Under the pieces are notes generated by a model. It worked only from the letters and a program-made list of their open reading frames with translations. It was not told the origin of the DNA and searched no databases. From Bacteroidota bacterium (lineage in GTDB: Bacteria > Bacteroidota > Bacteroidia > B-17B0 > Aurantibacillaceae): a stretch of 64,000 nucleotides of DNA. A program made the translations under genes and the position numbers. Position 1 is the first letter of the stretch, and each line of letters opens with the position of its first letter. This document shows positions 9,247 to 18,740 of the stretch, piece after piece. The stretch is taken from positions 1-64,000 of the forward strand of contig JACCXH010000073.1 in the NCBI GenBank assembly GCA_013697245.1, in the 5' to 3' direction.

Positions 9247-12200
9247 TTAATTAATAATTACTTTTTTAGTAACTGTATCTCCGCTCTTACTAATCGTTAC
9301 AAAATAAACACCTCTTGTAATTGAAATAGTATTAAATTCCATGGTATCATTTTTCTTTGTGAAAGGAATTGTAATTGCTTGTCCTAATAAATTTGTAACT
9401 TTTATTTGTGCGCCATCCAATTCAGTTCCTTCTAACACAAATTTATCGTGTGCAGGATTTGGATATAAATTTAAAGAAGCATCAAGCACATTTTTTTTAA
9501 TCGATAACGGCCCGTCTGTTGTAAAACTATATACAAAACCGGCACCAAAATCGGGCTGAAAAGTTTTAATGACATTGCTACTATTATCTTTTATGCGAAT
9601 GTAACCTGTGCCCTGGCCTGTATTTGCCCACCAAGAAATGCCGTCATTTCCTGTATCCAGGAAAATTAATTTGTAGCACCCGTTTAATGAATAGAATTCT
9701 TCATAAACCGTAGCCCCAACCGAATAACTGCTTTGACCAACAATATTTCCGTTATCATCCTCAAGGGTGTAAGAGTTTTGGTAATAGAAATTATTGGTCA
9801 GGCATTCGATCGAAAATACGCCCGGCAATGTTTCGGGAACAACAAACGAAGAGCTATAAATATTATTGAACGAATAATCATCCACAACCGAATTTGCTTT
9901 TTTAAGCTCAACATTAAATTTATTATTTGTTGGCGTAATGCCCGATTGCCATAATGTGTTTACGGGTAAAGTAATTGTTACAGTATCCATAAACGCAAGG
10001 TTGCCCGACCAGCTATAGGTTTGTTTAGTACTGGCATTGTTTATCCAATATTCAATATCAAGGCTTGTTAAATTTGTGGAGCCTGTATTTTTTACCAGGA
10101 TGGACGGACTTGTACAAATTGGATTGGTTCTTGAATAAAACACTTTATTGCTCGGCGCCAAAACGTCAACAATGGCTGCGTCAACCGAATGATTAGGGCC
10201 GCCATAAGTTATAAGTTGGTTGGCAACAATAAACCTGTAATCGCCGGTAGCTACCGGTGGATTAGATGTGTTATAATCTAAAGTAACGGTTGAGCCCGGT
10301 GTTACAAAAGGAGTAATATCCATCTCTTTTAATAACGAACTTAAACCCGGACACCAGCCCTGTCTGTCATACAACCAGGTACCACCTTGCGGGAAAATAG
10401 GATTTAAAGAGCATTTGATTGTATTTTGCCAATCAAATTCATTTGATCCACCGGCAATATTAAAGTAATGATGAATAGCACCGCCATTTTGTTTGAACTC
10501 GCCCTGCGCGCCATGGCCGGTAATGGTTGATCTTACTTTAAAAGACTGCCCCGTACTTAACATGGGCACGTTTAAAACATTAAATCGTGCATTATTAATA
10601 ATACTTCCTATTGGCACGCCACCATAGCGTGCGCCACCTTGCCAGAGTTGGTTAAACTCTAACACATTGCGAGGTGGTGTACCTACAATAAAAATAAAAT
10701 CAAGGTCCATTTGTTCCTGGTTCTCGCCACCTAAGGTCATTAACAATCTTTTCTGACCTTTTAATAATGGTGTAAAATCGGTAATGTCGTAATACCATGA
10801 TTTACCATTTATGCCAAGATTCAGGCCTTTGCCATATGGCGTTACAAACGACATGATCTCGTTATAAAAAGGATAACGGTTATAATAATTTAAATTGTTG
10901 ATGATTATGCTGCCGGTTGGGATAACAGCAATCGTACTGGTTAAAGTACCAAGGTCACCATCATAGATTTTTATTGGCGTTGCTTGGTATGAATTTGAGG
11001 TAGAAGTAAGAACTACAGCATCATTTATTGCGGGTGTTACTGTTGCGTTAGAAGTGATCGAATATTGCTGAACAACATTTGGATTCCTTGCAACAGAATC
11101 TTTTGTGATAAGAGTTGTTGTTGTTAAAGCATAAGTACCATTTAAAAATACAATGTTTGGGCGTAAAGTACTTTCTGTAAACGTGCGTTTTAAATTATTA
11201 CCTCTATCATATGTCCACTGCAAGTTAACGCCTGTTGAGGTTAAGTTGTTCTTTATATCTGTAATATTTAACCCGGTGCCTTCGTTCATTTTATAATAGC
11301 CTAACAGGTTATTGTAAAAAGGATGAGTTGCGTCAATAGATTTATTCATCCAGGTTTGAATATCAGTTAAGGATAATTCTTTGTTCCAAACAGTAAACTC
11401 ATTAATTTTTCCTTTGTAGTTAAGGGTGTTAGAAACGGTAGCATCTTTCCCGAGAATTAAAGTGAGAATGGAAATAGGTTTTGTTTTACCGGTGCCGGAG
11501 CTCCATAATAAACCGTTTAAATAAATTTTCATATCACCGGTTGCTGCATTTTTTGTAAATGCCCAGTGATTCCATTGCCCGCCTTGTTCTGCGGCAGTGG
11601 CTACTTTGTTTATCCTGTCGTAGCCCCCGGCACTATAACCACAATCAAAATACATGTTGTTATCGCTCCATGGTAAATGCAGATTAAGATTACGTTGATT
11701 GACATTTGCAGAATAGCCTTCAAGTAAAGAAGTGTTTGTTGGTAATTGAGCAGAATTGCCATATGCCCAAAATGAAACTGTAATTTCATTGCTGATGCCC
11801 GAAAGCACAGATGTATTTAAATAGCAATGCCCGAGTGATGAAAGATCAAGCGCGTAATTATTTTTTGTATACAAAGCCATAACCGATGACGAACTTGTGC
11901 CATTAAATACAATTGGATTACTCGGAACTGTATTGGTAAAAGAAAGATCAATTAAAACATTACTGGTACCGTTCCAAACAAATGGCGTATAAAATTGAAT
12001 TCGGTTACTGCCATTTACAAAAGCATAATTTTGATTATATACGTTTGTAAAACCACTTACAGTAACGGTGCTTGAATTTAAAGTTGTTGAACCGCTGTGT
12101 TGGATACCAATTTTAAAAAAATTAACGCCGCCACCTGTGTTGGCCACATTTAATAAAATACCATTAATATTTCCAGCCACAAAGCCAGCAGCGGTTAGTT

Positions 12201-12717
12201 CGGTTGCAGTGTATAAGATCTGCGAGCGGCCGGATCTTTCATCTGACTTAAGAAAGTTTGGAACAGAAGATGAACCTGTGCCAATTGTAAATTGACCTTC
12301 GGAAACAATATTATTTAAGACAACATTGTTTTGACTATAATTATAATAGTCATAAATAGGTTGTGATACATAAGGAAAAACTGTACCGGTAAAATTAGAG
12401 ATAACATGACTTGGCTGAAGATTAAGATCATTCTCGGTCTTTGTTGAATCAACAATATAAGTGTTGCAGGAATAATCCCATTCGCCACAACCCTGGTTGG
12501 GTAAGGCTTGTGTAGAGACCAAGCCATTCTTGCAACGCATGTTGTATTTTAAAATTACTTTTTCGTAAGTAAGATTACTTGGCGGAAAACTAAGAACAGT
12601 GTCTCTGGTTGTACTGCCATATTTAAAAGCTTTTACAATAATGGTATCGCCTGGTACCTGTGCATTAGTATTAAATGCTAATAAACAGAATAAGCTGTGA
12701 AGGATAATTTTTTTCAT
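9247..12717 (-). CDS. Large T9SS-secreted PNGase F-like / LamG protein
   Basis: This 1156-residue protein has a signal peptide (to about residue 19). The next region (TIIVKAFKYGSTTRDTVLSF, RCKNG..., QGCGEWDYSC near 77-87) matches the N-terminal part of peptide-N-glycosidase F-related Bacteroidota proteins, including the CGEWDY signature. Residues about 285-465 form a LamG/jelly-roll domain (LDLSSLGHCYLNTS, EITVSFWAYG, LNGLLWSSGTGKT, FTVWNKELSLTDIQTWM). The middle (FIVGTPPRNVLEFNQLWQGG, HGAQGEFKQNGGAIHHYFNI, EFDWQNTIKCSLNPI) resembles the PNGase F C-terminal jelly roll with its mannan-facing residues. A type A sorting domain closes the chain (LYPNPAHDKFVLEG to KKVIIN). It could deglycosylate glycoproteins at the cell surface, but catalysis cannot be confirmed from sequence reading. 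It is convergent with the GH18 gene, 17 bp between stops. Confidence 0.85.
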   Translation of the reverse strand: MKKIILHSLFCLLAFNTNAQVPGDTIIVKAFKYGSTTRDTVLSFPPSNLTYEKVILKYNMRCKNGLVSTQALPNQGCGEWDYSCNTYIVDSTKTENDLNLQPSHVISNFTGTVFPYVSQPIYDYYNYSQNNVVLNNIVSEGQFTIGTGSSSVPNFLKSDERSGRSQILYTATELTAAGFVAGNINGILLNVANTGGGVNFFKIGIQHSGSTTLNSSTVTVSGFTNVYNQNYAFVNGSNRIQFYTPFVWNGTSNVLIDLSFTNTVPSNPIVFNGTSSSSVMALYTKNNYALDLSSLGHCYLNTSVLSGISNEITVSFWAYGNSAQLPTNTSLLEGYSANVNQRNLNLHLPWSDNNMYFDCGYSAGGYDRINKVATAAEQGGQWNHWAFTKNAATGDMKIYLNGLLWSSGTGKTKPISILTLILGKDATVSNTLNYKGKINEFTVWNKELSLTDIQTWMNKSIDATHPFYNNLLGYYKMNEGTGLNITDIKNNLTSTGVNLQWTYDRGNNLKRTFTESTLRPNIVFLNGTYALTTTTLITKDSVARNPNVVQQYSITSNATVTPAINDAVVLTSTSNSYQATPIKIYDGDLGTLTSTIAVIPTGSIIINNLNYYNRYPFYNEIMSFVTPYGKGLNLGINGKSWYYDITDFTPLLKGQKRLLMTLGGENQEQMDLDFIFIVGTPPRNVLEFNQLWQGGARYGGVPIGSIINNARFNVLNVPMLSTGQSFKVRSTITGHGAQGEFKQNGGAIHHYFNIAGGSNEFDWQNTIKCSLNPIFPQGGTWLYDRQGWCPGLSSLLKEMDITPFVTPGSTVTLDYNTSNPPVATGDYRFIVANQLITYGGPNHSVDAAIVDVLAPSNKVFYSRTNPICTSPSILVKNTGSTNLTSLDIEYWINNASTKQTYSWSGNLAFMDTVTITLPVNTLWQSGITPTNNKFNVELKKANSVVDDYSFNNIYSSSFVVPETLPGVFSIECLTNNFYYQNSYTLEDDNGNIVGQSSYSVGATVYEEFYSLNGCYKLIFLDTGNDGISWWANTGQGTGYIRIKDNSSNVIKTFQPDFGAGFVYSFTTDGPLSIKKNVLDASLNLYPNPAHDKFVLEGTELDGAQIKVTNLLGQAITIPFTKKNDTMEFNTISITRGVYFVTISKSGDTVTKKVIIN

Positions 12718-12840
12718 TTTTAGGTAAAATTTAAATGCTTTTAGATTTTGTAACGCTAAGCTACTGAATATTTTATAATTTAAATCTTTTTTAACTAAAA
12801 ATCCTCTTTTTAGGGGATAAAACTTCCCGGTAAATGCCTT

Positions 12841-12848
12841 TAGTTTTG
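12841..12848 (+). promoter_or_regulatory. -7 box TAGTTTTG
   Basis: A perfect TAnnTTTG match 29 bp upstream of the ATG at 12877, in the divergent interval. A clear -33 element was not found. Confidence 0.5.
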
Positions 12849-12876
12849 TTTAGGTTAAACCTTTTAAATAAATACT

Positions 12877-13782
12877 ATGAAAAAATTATTACTATTATTT
12901 GTAACGCTCTGTTCTTTATCTTCTTCAGCACAAACAATTCCAAACGCAGGTTTCGAGAACTGGCAGCCATACGATGGGGCACTTCCCATACAAGTGCCAC
13001 AAGGCTGGTGGTCTTATGATGTGCTAGTAAAAGCTTTTCATCCAGCTTATACAGGCAGCTCGGTACTGCAAACTAATCAAAGCCATAGCGGTACTTCCGC
13101 TATATTAATGCAAACTAATATTAGCAATGGCGATACTATCAACGGCCGTGTTTTTTCCAGCGATTCGGTTGAGCTTTTTGGAAGTCCGCAAGGCTTCTCT
13201 TTTAATCTAAGGCCCGCTACCTTTAGCGGCTATTACAAATTAAACTTAGTTGGTAACGACAGTGCAGCCTTTGCAATAATAATGACAAAATGGAATGGCA
13301 ATCACAGGGACACCATTGTGGCCAAAGTATTTGCATTTGGCTCAAACGTACCAAGCTACACGCAATTTAATTTTCCTATAACATACCTTTTAAACCAATT
13401 TCCTGATACTGCATACATTGTCATGGGTATTGTTGGGCCAAATAATAAAGTATCGCACGTGGGTACACAATTTTTTGTAGATGACCTTTCCTTCTCTGGT
13501 TCGGTTCCATTAGGCATTAAAGAAAATAGTAAAGAAAATAACCTTGTAAGTTTTTATCCTAACCCATTTTCAAATACAGCGGAGGTAAGCTTAAATACTA
13601 CCATTAATTTAAATAATACGCAATTAATTATTTGCGATATTACCGGTAAAGAGGTTAAAAAGATAAAGCCAACAACTTATAAAACTACTATTAGCAGGGA
13701 AGGCCTGGAAAAAGGAATCTATTTTTATAAATTATTTAATTCGCAAACAATAACATCAACAGGAAAATTTGTGATAGAATAA
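12877..13782 (+). CDS. T9SS-secreted protein with N-terminal jelly-roll-like domain
   Basis: This 301-residue protein has a signal peptide ending SSSAQ. It opens TIPNAGFENWQPYDG...PQGWWSYD, a pattern typical of carbohydrate-binding or PCMD-like beta-sandwich domains of Bacteroidota (a 'N.GFE.W' start with a later FFVDDLSFSG strand near residue 207). A type A sorting domain occupies the last 80 residues (SFYPNPFSNTAEVSL to TGKFVIE). It is likely exposed on the surface as a binding or adhesion module. No catalytic motif was seen. The next gene starts 13 bp downstream, so the two are probably co-transcribed. The fold call is inference. Confidence 0.8.
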   Translation: MKKLLLLFVTLCSLSSSAQTIPNAGFENWQPYDGALPIQVPQGWWSYDVLVKAFHPAYTGSSVLQTNQSHSGTSAILMQTNISNGDTINGRVFSSDSVELFGSPQGFSFNLRPATFSGYYKLNLVGNDSAAFAIIMTKWNGNHRDTIVAKVFAFGSNVPSYTQFNFPITYLLNQFPDTAYIVMGIVGPNNKVSHVGTQFFVDDLSFSGSVPLGIKENSKENNLVSFYPNPFSNTAEVSLNTTINLNNTQLIICDITGKEVKKIKPTTYKTTISREGLEKGIYFYKLFNSQTITSTGKFVIE

Positions 13783-13795
13783 GTAAATTTATAAC

Positions 13796-14683
13796 ATGAA
13801 AAAAATCAACCATTTTATTTTTTGCGCGCTTGGTTTTATATCTTGTAATATGGCTTCGCAAACGCACATGCTGGCAGAGTTTAAAGCTATGCCTGCACTT
13901 GCGCTGAGTTCTACCGAAGCCTTTAAAGCCAGCAAGATCAAAATAAATGATGGGGTTTATTTTTACGAAGCCGCTAGCGATCCTATAACTGCATACAATA
14001 AAAAATTGCATGAAGATAATAAACTCAACCAGGATATAATTGTGGCAAAAGGGCAAGCTGGTATAGCTCCGGGCATGGGCGCCGCCAATGATTTTTCAGA
14101 TCTTAATAGTCCCGAAACGCAAGCCAAACTTGCAAAAATGACGCAGGATGAAAAAATAAAATTTGCGATGGAAATACAAGCGCGCATGCAGAACAATAAA
14201 AATTTGCAAGCTGTCAGCGTACAAACTAAACCAAGCCCGCTTACGGGTATTCTTTTAAAACTAAGCACATCATTGCAAGATCTTTTAACTATTATGCCCG
14301 AATATAAAAAAGCGCCTTCGCCGGGGTTTGATAAGTGCGCTATTACATGCGCATCTGATAACGACCCGGTATGTGCTGCAAAAATAAAGGCTTGTTATAA
14401 TAAAATCAGCAAAGATTTTTATACCGCAGAAATAACAAGATATAATGCCTTTATAAAAAATATAGCCACGCAATACAATCTTAAAAAAACCGCTTTCGAA
14501 AATAACCTAAAGGAATTTGACTCGCAGGCAGCAAAATATAAAAGAGAAGAGATAGCAACAGACAATTCAACTGTAATTGCCCTGCTCATGAATGTTGCCG
14601 AAAGAATAGAAGCTTATGAAAAAATCGGCGCTATGATATTGCTTGAAGCCAAAAATGACAACAATTGCAAAAACGCATTTTAA
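13796..14683 (+). CDS. Exported protein of unknown function
   Basis: This 295-residue protein has an N-terminal signal (residues 4-20, FIFCALGFISCNMASQ). Cleavage after ASQ, or acylation at Cys17 of the ISC lipobox-like motif, are both possible. No family was recognised. The body is helical and charged, with a methionine-rich centre (MTQDEKIKFAMEIQARMQNN) and a cluster of four cysteines at about 179-201 (KCAITCASDNDPVCAAKIKAC) that could form disulphides or bind metal. A coiled segment (KKTAFENNLKEFDSQAAKYKREEI) follows. It lies 13 bp after the T9SS gene at 12877 and ends 5 bp from the convergent cytochrome gene. Confidence 0.7.
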   Translation: MKKINHFIFCALGFISCNMASQTHMLAEFKAMPALALSSTEAFKASKIKINDGVYFYEAASDPITAYNKKLHEDNKLNQDIIVAKGQAGIAPGMGAANDFSDLNSPETQAKLAKMTQDEKIKFAMEIQARMQNNKNLQAVSVQTKPSPLTGILLKLSTSLQDLLTIMPEYKKAPSPGFDKCAITCASDNDPVCAAKIKACYNKISKDFYTAEITRYNAFIKNIATQYNLKKTAFENNLKEFDSQAAKYKREEIATDNSTVIALLMNVAERIEAYEKIGAMILLEAKNDNNCKNAF

Positions 14684-14688
14684 AGGTT

Positions 14689-16134
14689 TTATTTTTCCGG
14701 TTCCATGTCTATGGCCTCATCTCCGGCTTTGTATGGCACGTAAGTAAAAATAAACTGGAACATTTCCTCTGTGGTTTTCATGCTTTCAACACCATTGCCT
14801 TGGGTTATTCTTTGCGGCGGCGAAAAAGGGTTGTTTGGATTCTTAGAAGTATTATCAAATGTACCATACACAAAAATAGTGCAGCCTCTTTCTAATTTTA
14901 CAGGATGTTTATAGGTATAATAATATTGCCATCTAAAATCCCATTTATTTATTTTAATTAAAGGAATGGTATCGCCGTTTGGCTTTAAAGCAAATGCCCA
15001 AAATGTTTTACCAATTAAATGCATATGCGGATTTACCGATAATAAAGAAATGGGCGCAGACAAAGTTGTTTGTGTGTGAAACGTTTTTATTTCATTAGGT
15101 GGTATTATAAATTCAGGTTCAATTTTAGAAATGCCAAAAGTGCCTAATTGTTTTTCGGTTACCGGTCGTTGAATGGGGGTCTTCCTATAAAACACATTTA
15201 TATAACTACTGTCTAAAAGATTTTTATTACTTGGCCCGTAGTGAATGTTGTTCAATAAAAAAGCACCGTTCTTTTTAAAATGATAACCGCCAATTTCTTT
15301 TGGATAAGAAGGCGGAATATAACCCGGTAAATAATACACCACATTTGGTGTGAGTGTTGGAAACTGAGGCTGCAATTGATCTTTATACGGAATATGCATT
15401 TGTGTATATACATCTATTAACTGTGCTTTGGTATCTTCGTGAATAGACTCTCCGCTTAAATAATTAAATGTTCTTTTATCATCGTAACTAATTAAATGAC
15501 CGTTTACGTGATGAATTAATTTACGTTGTGCAGGAACAAACTCTACAAAATCAATAATGGTATCTTTTTTTATTTGATAAGGATATTTCATAATTAAAAA
15601 AGCATCGATACCATTTCCTTTTACGGCATAAGCTTTTTGCGGTTTAATGACAAGATCAGGTTTTCCAAAATAAGAACCGGTGTAAAATGTTGGCGCTTTT
15701 GGTTCAGTTAAACTATCACCGCGCAAACAATTATTGTCTACCCAAAATTTTAATAATTCTATTTCATTTTTATTTAGAACACGTTCGCCAATAAAATGCG
15801 TGTAACTGGCATCGGCTGGCCAGGGAGGCATGTAGCCGGTTTGGGTTACAAACTTTATAAGCTTTGCTTTTTTTACTGCATCAGCATAACTTAATAAAGT
15901 AAAAGGTCCGCTTTCACCTGTGCGGTGACAAGGAGAACAACTTTTATACACAATAGATGCAATGTGTTTGCTCCAGGTAATTTCTTTATCAGTAATTACT
16001 GGCTCATCTTTTTTTGGATCAGAAGTGCAGGAATGCAAAAATAAAATTGATACGAAGGCAGAGAGATAAAAAGAAACACAAAGAAATGTCTTAGTGTAAA
16101 TTAGCGACTTGGTGTCTTTGTGGCAAAAACTCAA
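14689..16134 (-). CDS. Cytochrome c / PHM-like copper-domain lipoprotein
   Basis: This 481-residue lipoprotein has lipobox LHSC (Cys36). A c-type heme motif CSPCH lies at 66-70, followed by YMPPWPAD about 35 residues later, which supplies a likely axial Met. The C-terminal two thirds follows the pattern of copper type II ascorbate-dependent monooxygenase-like (PHM fold) domains: KLIHHVNGHLI, NNIHYGPSN and NPHMHLIGKTFW provide the expected His and Met ligands. In bacteria this heme-PHM fusion is widespread but its substrate is unknown. It starts at a TTG only 3 bp after the DUF420 stop, so translational coupling is likely. Residues 4-23 are encoded by a dispersed repeat (16073-16124), so the present signal peptide appears to have been built from it. 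Functional call moderate, heme motif certain. Confidence 0.8.
   Translation of the reverse strand: MSFCHKDTKSLIYTKTFLCVSFYLSAFVSILFLHSCTSDPKKDEPVITDKEITWSKHIASIVYKSCSPCHRTGESGPFTLLSYADAVKKAKLIKFVTQTGYMPPWPADASYTHFIGERVLNKNEIELLKFWVDNNCLRGDSLTEPKAPTFYTGSYFGKPDLVIKPQKAYAVKGNGIDAFLIMKYPYQIKKDTIIDFVEFVPAQRKLIHHVNGHLISYDDKRTFNYLSGESIHEDTKAQLIDVYTQMHIPYKDQLQPQFPTLTPNVVYYLPGYIPPSYPKEIGGYHFKKNGAFLLNNIHYGPSNKNLLDSSYINVFYRKTPIQRPVTEKQLGTFGISKIEPEFIIPPNEIKTFHTQTTLSAPISLLSVNPHMHLIGKTFWAFALKPNGDTIPLIKINKWDFRWQYYYTYKHPVKLERGCTIFVYGTFDNTSKNPNNPFSPPQRITQGNGVESMKTTEEMFQFIFTYVPYKAGDEAIDMEPEK
16073..16124 (-). repeat. Dispersed 'CCACAAAGACACCAAG' repeat inside a coding start
   Basis: On the minus strand this reads GCCACAAAGACACCAAG...CACTAAGACA...CTTTGTGTTTC. 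It belongs to the AC/AG-rich intergenic repeats common in Bacteroidota, and is related to the ends of the element at 47960-48172. Here it is read through as CHKDTKSLIYTKTFLCVSF at the N terminus of the cytochrome lipoprotein. Confidence 0.6.
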
Positions 16135-16137
16135 GGG

Positions 16138-16728
16138 TTAATAATTATAATAAGGCGCTATCATCAAATAAACCACCACACCGGTAACGGTTACATATAA
16201 CCAAATAGGGTAACTAAAGCGTGTTAATTTTTTGTGCTTCTCACGTTGGTCGGTCAAGCCATAATAAAACGATAATAAGATCATTGGTAAAACAGCCACT
16301 GCTAAAAAAATATGCGATACTAAAATAATTACGTAAAATGGTTTTATACCGCTCACTGCTGCACTTTCGGCAATACTCATGATGCCGTCATGATCCACAT
16401 CACCATACTTAGTGTCAGGAATAAAATAATGCGCGGTTACATAACTTAATAAAAACACTGTGCTAAAAATAAAGGCAGAGATGTTTAATTTTTTATGCAG
16501 CTGGATATTTCTTTTTTTAATGGCCAATAAAGAAAAGATCAATAAAATAGTACAGCTCCCATTTAAAAATGCATTTACCATTGGTAATTTATAGATCAGG
16601 TTTGGGAAGGTGTCAGGATGCGGGATCCATTTTTGATTTAATACAATTACCAATGCGCAAACGGCAACCGTGGTAATGTATATTGTAAGTTTAACGCCTT
16701 TTTCGCTATAACTGCTTAATGTTGCCAT
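16138..16728 (-). CDS. DUF420 membrane protein
   Basis: This 196-residue integral membrane protein has five to six TM segments. It matches DUF420, a relative of heme-copper oxidase biogenesis proteins that usually sits at the end of cytochrome oxidase or SCO clusters. Features seen are PMVNAFLNGSCTILLIFSLLAIK, a LHKKLNISAFIFS helix, SHIFLAVAVLPMILLSFYYG, and HKKLTRFSYPIWLYVTVTGVVVYLM near the end. The spaced His residues in HKKL motifs are conserved and may coordinate copper or heme. A hydrophilic insert (DTKYGDVDHDGIMSIAE, about 105-120) resembles a calcium-binding loop and is not typical of the family as I know it. The gene heads a two-gene operon with the cytochrome c/PHM lipoprotein, pointing to a joint role in electron transfer or copper chemistry. 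Confidence 0.88.
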   Translation of the reverse strand: MATLSSYSEKGVKLTIYITTVAVCALVIVLNQKWIPHPDTFPNLIYKLPMVNAFLNGSCTILLIFSLLAIKKRNIQLHKKLNISAFIFSTVFLLSYVTAHYFIPDTKYGDVDHDGIMSIAESAAVSGIKPFYVIILVSHIFLAVAVLPMILLSFYYGLTDQREKHKKLTRFSYPIWLYVTVTGVVVYLMIAPYYNY

Positions 16729-16832
16729 TTTAAAATTTTTTATAAAGATACTAGTATTTCAAATACTAAAAGTGGTTAAAAACTTGCTTCTGTGTGCTTT
16801 TTTTGTACATTTAGGTAACTAAAACCTTTAGC

Positions 16833-18689
16833 ATGAAATTTTTATACAGCAGTTTATTTATTGTATCCTTTTTAGTTACCGGCATAGCGCAGGTGAGCAC
16901 AACCAAAAAAACTTCCTTTACTTTTAAAAGGCAGGCAGTAGTTAATTATAGCACAGCGCAGCCAGACTACAGCCCAAAGTTGCTGATGATAGAGATGCCC
17001 AAACAAAGGGCAGCGAAAATGGAGACCTACAATTATCCGGCAAATTATAAGACAAATAATATCAACGCTGCCGCCGCCATTTTGCCTACACTTTCTGTAG
17101 GCCAAAGTTTTGTTGGTAATCCTTGGGGTTTAAGTACGCCCAACGATAATGATATGGCTATTTCTAATGGCGGCATGCTTATTTCTGTCATCAACACAAA
17201 TATTTTGGTAAGAAATACAGTTACAAATGTTAACTCACCAATAAAATCTTTAGCAGTATTTACTACACCTATTAACAATCTGCATCAGGAATTTGATCCT
17301 AAAGTAATGTACGATCCGGTTAAAGACCGCTTTGTTTTGGTTTGTTTAGTTGGTTTTGTAGACACTACCAGTAAAATTATTGTTGGCTTCTCGCAAACTA
17401 ACGACCCTTCGGGCAGCTGGAATTTATATACTTTACCCGGCAATCCTTTAAATAATACACTTTGGACGGATTACCCAATGATAAGCATGACAGATAAAGA
17501 ATTATTTTTAACTGTTAATTTGCTTTATAATAACCAACCTTGGCAAACAGGTTTTAACGAAAGCTTAATTTGGCAAATGAAAAAAGACAGCGGTTATGCC
17601 GGCTTGCCCCTAGGCAGTGTTTTACACTCCAACATTAAATTCAACAATAAACCAATTCGTAATTTATGTCCCGTAAAAGGTGGAAGCCAATTATATGGGC
17701 CCAACATGTATTTTATTTCTAACCGAAATTTGGCATCACAAAACGACACCGTTTTTTTAGTGAACGTTACCGATACCATTGGCGCGCCAACAGGCACTGT
17801 AACAACTAAAGTATTAATTTCTAACCAACCCTATTATTTACCGGTAGATGGCAGGCAAACAAACACGCTGCAAACCCTTGCAACAAATGATTGCCGTAAC
17901 CTGGGTGCTTTTTTAGAGAACGGTAATATACAGTATGTACATAATACAAACCACCCGGTTAATAACAGGCCAACCATTTATTATGGTGTAATAAACAATC
18001 CCGCGGCCGTTAGTCCAACGGTAACGGGTTATATTATTTTTAATGACACTATGGATTTTGCTTACCCTAATATTTCGTACGCCGGAAATTCTGCTACCGA
18101 TAACACTTCTATTTTTACATTTAACCATAGCTCTAATAAAGTATTTGGTGGCACCTCGGCTATACGGGCAGATGCGTTGGGCAATTTTTCGCCGGTGCTG
18201 CGTATACAAAACGGCACAACTTACGTTAACCTTTTATCTGCTACGCAGGAAAGGTGGGGCGATTACACCGGCTCGCAAAGAAGGTATAACGATCCGGGCA
18301 AAGTTTGGATGAGTGGTTACAATACGTATTTTTACAGCGGGTCTTACCCTTTTGCACACAGAGCCTGGATAACTGAGTTAGGCTTAAACCCTTTTATTGT
18401 TACTGACATTAAACACCAGGTAAAAACAAATGAAGCTTCGGCAAACGTATTTCCAAATCCGGCAAACGATGTGTTTAGTGTTGAGCTTAGCTTAGCACAG
18501 CCCGAATATTTAAGTTTTGAATTGTACGACCAACAAGGTAAATTAATTGCAACGCTATTACGCGATTGGGTTAAAGTAATACAAAACACATTTAGCTTTA
18601 GCACACAATCATTAAGCAAAGGGGTTTATCTTTTAAAAATAAAAGGTAATTACAATACGGCTATTACTAAAAAGGTGGTAGTGGAATAG
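16833..18689 (+). CDS. T9SS-secreted protein, propeller-like
   Basis: This 618-residue protein has a signal peptide (to about residue 20). The long central region has beta-rich repeats around HQEFDPKVMYDPVKDRFVLV, SNPSG-type SQTNDPSGSWNLYTLPG, WTDYPMISMTDKELFLTVNL, and a late TQERWGDYTGSQRRYND segment. These resemble surface proteins with a sialidase-like or six-bladed propeller, although no Asp-box repeat is clear. A type A sorting domain ends the protein (about 540-618, VFPNPANDVFSVELS to KKVVVE). No catalytic residues could be assigned. It is an isolated gene whose 5' interval carries only a weak -7 match (TACATTTA, 16807-16814). Export by T9SS is well supported; function is unknown. Confidence 0.8.
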   Translation: MKFLYSSLFIVSFLVTGIAQVSTTKKTSFTFKRQAVVNYSTAQPDYSPKLLMIEMPKQRAAKMETYNYPANYKTNNINAAAAILPTLSVGQSFVGNPWGLSTPNDNDMAISNGGMLISVINTNILVRNTVTNVNSPIKSLAVFTTPINNLHQEFDPKVMYDPVKDRFVLVCLVGFVDTTSKIIVGFSQTNDPSGSWNLYTLPGNPLNNTLWTDYPMISMTDKELFLTVNLLYNNQPWQTGFNESLIWQMKKDSGYAGLPLGSVLHSNIKFNNKPIRNLCPVKGGSQLYGPNMYFISNRNLASQNDTVFLVNVTDTIGAPTGTVTTKVLISNQPYYLPVDGRQTNTLQTLATNDCRNLGAFLENGNIQYVHNTNHPVNNRPTIYYGVINNPAAVSPTVTGYIIFNDTMDFAYPNISYAGNSATDNTSIFTFNHSSNKVFGGTSAIRADALGNFSPVLRIQNGTTYVNLLSATQERWGDYTGSQRRYNDPGKVWMSGYNTYFYSGSYPFAHRAWITELGLNPFIVTDIKHQVKTNEASANVFPNPANDVFSVELSLAQPEYLSFELYDQQGKLIATLLRDWVKVIQNTFSFSTQSLSKGVYLLKIKGNYNTAITKKVVVE

Positions 18690-18740
18690 AATCTTAAATT
18701 AATTTTTCCAAATTGCTTATTAATGTAAGTGGAATGCTTT

